Assembly: GCA_001689485.1 (NCBI GenBank)
Contig: LUJQ01000037.1
Span: 1 to 23,964 of the forward strand
DNA from: Bacteroidales bacterium M6
GTDB taxonomy: Bacteria > Bacteroidota > Bacteroidia > Bacteroidales > Muribaculaceae
Reading direction: 5' to 3'
Length of the DNA: 23,964 nucleotides
The translations under genes were made by a program, and so were the position numbers. Numbering within the stretch: the stretch's first letter is position 1; every line of letters begins with the position of its first letter. Below, in pieces: positions 23,103 through 23,964 of this stretch. The notes below the pieces were generated by a model that worked only from the letters and a program-made list of their open reading frames with translations, had not been told where the DNA came from and did not search any database.

Positions 23103-23159
23103 CCGGAATCCAATAAGGTTCTATACGTCGAAATACGCTATCTTGATTTGAATCGGTGC

Positions 23160-23964
23160 TTATTTAACGAATACTTTCCGGGTGCTTCCGTCGGGGTAGA
23201 CAATGATTGTCACAGATCCCGCCACAGGGCCGGATAATTTGTGGCCGGAAAGGTCATAGTATTTGGCATCACCGGTAAGGTTGTCAACGGTGATTGAATC
23301 AATACCGGCTTGTTCAAACATTTTTTCAATCATATCTTCAATTGAAGTAGAATCGACTTTGTTGTCGTATTCTCCTTCTTCTTTCACTGCGTCGAGGGCG
23401 GCTGTGGCCTTTTCGCGCTCTGCCTGGATAGCATCACGGATTTCCGATTCAACAGACATTGAATCGAAATCGGGATAGGTTTCCTTTAGCTTGGCGAGTG
23501 CATCTTCAAGTTTTGAAACCAGTGCCTCGATTATTTCAATGTCGGCGGCATAAGCGGCGGCATTTGATTCCTGGCGGGCTTTTTCAACTTCGAATGCGAG
23601 CTGTGCTGCGAGTGCGTCGGCAACCAGTGTTTCGATAGCAGCCTGGATTTTGTCGGCTTTTTCGGTTATTGCCTGATAATTTTCAACAAGGGTCTTGTCG
23701 GTGTACGATTCCAGGATGTCGGTACGGAGCGCGGTTATGTCGGCGGAGATGTTGTTGCCTGTAAAGTCGTTCTTGACATCGGCAGCTTCATCGGCTATTT
23801 TGGCCAGGGCGTCTGCCAGTGCTGTTTCCAGTTCCTTGACTCTCGCCTTTGCGTCGGAATATGCCTGGTATAAGGCAGCTTCGTTTTCAAAAACCTTTTG
23901 TGCGGCCTTTGCATCTTCCACAAGCTTTTCGGTTTCGGCCTTTATGGCTTCAACGGGCGCCATC
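23160..23964 (-). CDS. Coiled-coil surface protein, C-terminal part
   Basis: The gene runs off the right edge; an ATG at 23963 exists but the coiled-coil pattern is already under way there, so the true start is most likely outside. The visible 267 residues are Ala-, Glu-, Lys- and Asp-rich with repeated blocks such as ALADALAKIADEA, KADKIQAAIETLVADALAAQLAFEVEKARQE and KLEDALAKLKETYPDFDS, predicted long coiled coil. Then comes GDAKYYDLSGHKLSGPVAGSVTIIVYPDGSTRKVFVK, which resembles the C-terminal sorting-type domain (YDLxGrkv...G.yii....kVfVK) of many Bacteroidales exported proteins, probably T9SS or related. It would then be a large fibrous cell-surface protein. Function unknown. A hairpin terminator follows. 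Confidence 0.75.
   Translation of the reverse strand, partial: MAPVEAIKAETEKLVEDAKAAQKVFENEAALYQAYSDAKARVKELETALADALAKIADEAADVKNDFTGNNISADITALRTDILESYTDKTLVENYQAITEKADKIQAAIETLVADALAAQLAFEVEKARQESNAAAYAADIEIIEALVSKLEDALAKLKETYPDFDSMSVESEIRDAIQAEREKATAALDAVKEEGEYDNKVDSTSIEDMIEKMFEQAGIDSITVDNLTGDAKYYDLSGHKLSGPVAGSVTIIVYPDGSTRKVFVK

Larger units (their letters stand above)
22556..23159. other. Gene-free AT-rich region, candidate oriC
   Basis: No convincing gene in 604 bases. It holds a cluster of DnaA-box-like 9-mers: TTATCAACA (22704-22712 and 22746-22754), TTATTAACA on the minus strand (22758-22766), TTTTCCACA (22925-22933), TTTTTCACA (22949-22957), an exact TTATCCACA (22959-22967) and TTTTCAACA (22971-22979), the last three separated by 1 and 3 bases. 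Runs such as 22556-22620 are strongly AT-rich and could serve as unwinding region. The flanking genes nadA and the coiled-coil gene are both on the minus strand, yet + strand GC skew changes sign between them. dnaA itself is not in the window, so function is inferred. Confidence 0.55.

Overview
The window reads as chromosomal DNA of an anaerobic gut-type Bacteroidales, plausibly Muribaculaceae or a relative. The pointers are type IX secretion components (PorV, PorZ), a PCMD-domain surface protein, the sensor-less sigma-54 activator / LptE-like lipoprotein / SecG gene order, Bacteroidetes-type promoter boxes (TAnnTTTG) instead of Shine-Dalgarno sites, and housekeeping proteins of Bacteroidetes character. 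The family assignment is inference. No rRNA, tRNA, IS element or CRISPR array was seen.

Layout, left to right. 1-783: a decayed type B carboxylesterase gene on the + strand (stop in its signal peptide, a frameshift, another stop, 3' half missing). 786-4709 (-): trmH-like rRNA/tRNA methyltransferase, topA and an RluA-type pseudouridine synthase; topA and the synthase gene overlap as ATGA. About 4905-5116 (+): the C-terminal tail of a family 3 glycoside hydrolase gene. 5228-9459 (-): an envelope-biogenesis run (lysophospholipid acyltransferase, sigma-54 activator, LptE-like lipoprotein, TPR-like protein, SecG) closed by a strong terminator. 9567-10472 (+): a secreted alpha/beta hydrolase, the only intact + strand gene. 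10555-12675 (-): a PCMD protein and an acyltransferase-3 membrane protein. 12947-18495 (-): the rdgB-porZ pair, an unrecognised 174-residue protein, and the porV-ispF pair. 18654-22555 (-): leuS and nadA, separated by a 98-bp array of 7-bp repeats. 22556-23159: a 600-bp gene-free AT-rich stretch with a cluster of DnaA-box-like 9-mers. 23160-end (-): the 3' part of a coiled-coil surface protein with a sorting-domain-like C-terminus.

How the parts relate. Nearly all genes from 786 to 22555 run leftward. GC skew on the + strand changes sign across the 22.6-23.1 kb gap even though the genes on both sides share one strand. Together with the DnaA-like boxes this makes the gap a candidate replication origin (oriC), which is the most interesting signal here. 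PorV and PorZ belong to the same secretion machine, and the right-edge protein may be one of its clients. The most unusual small-scale features are the heptad array just upstream of the leuS start codon, a dispersed TAAGTAAGTCRT element (four copies, two forming an inverted pair), and the placement of the trmH-topA-rluA block between two amputated catabolic genes.
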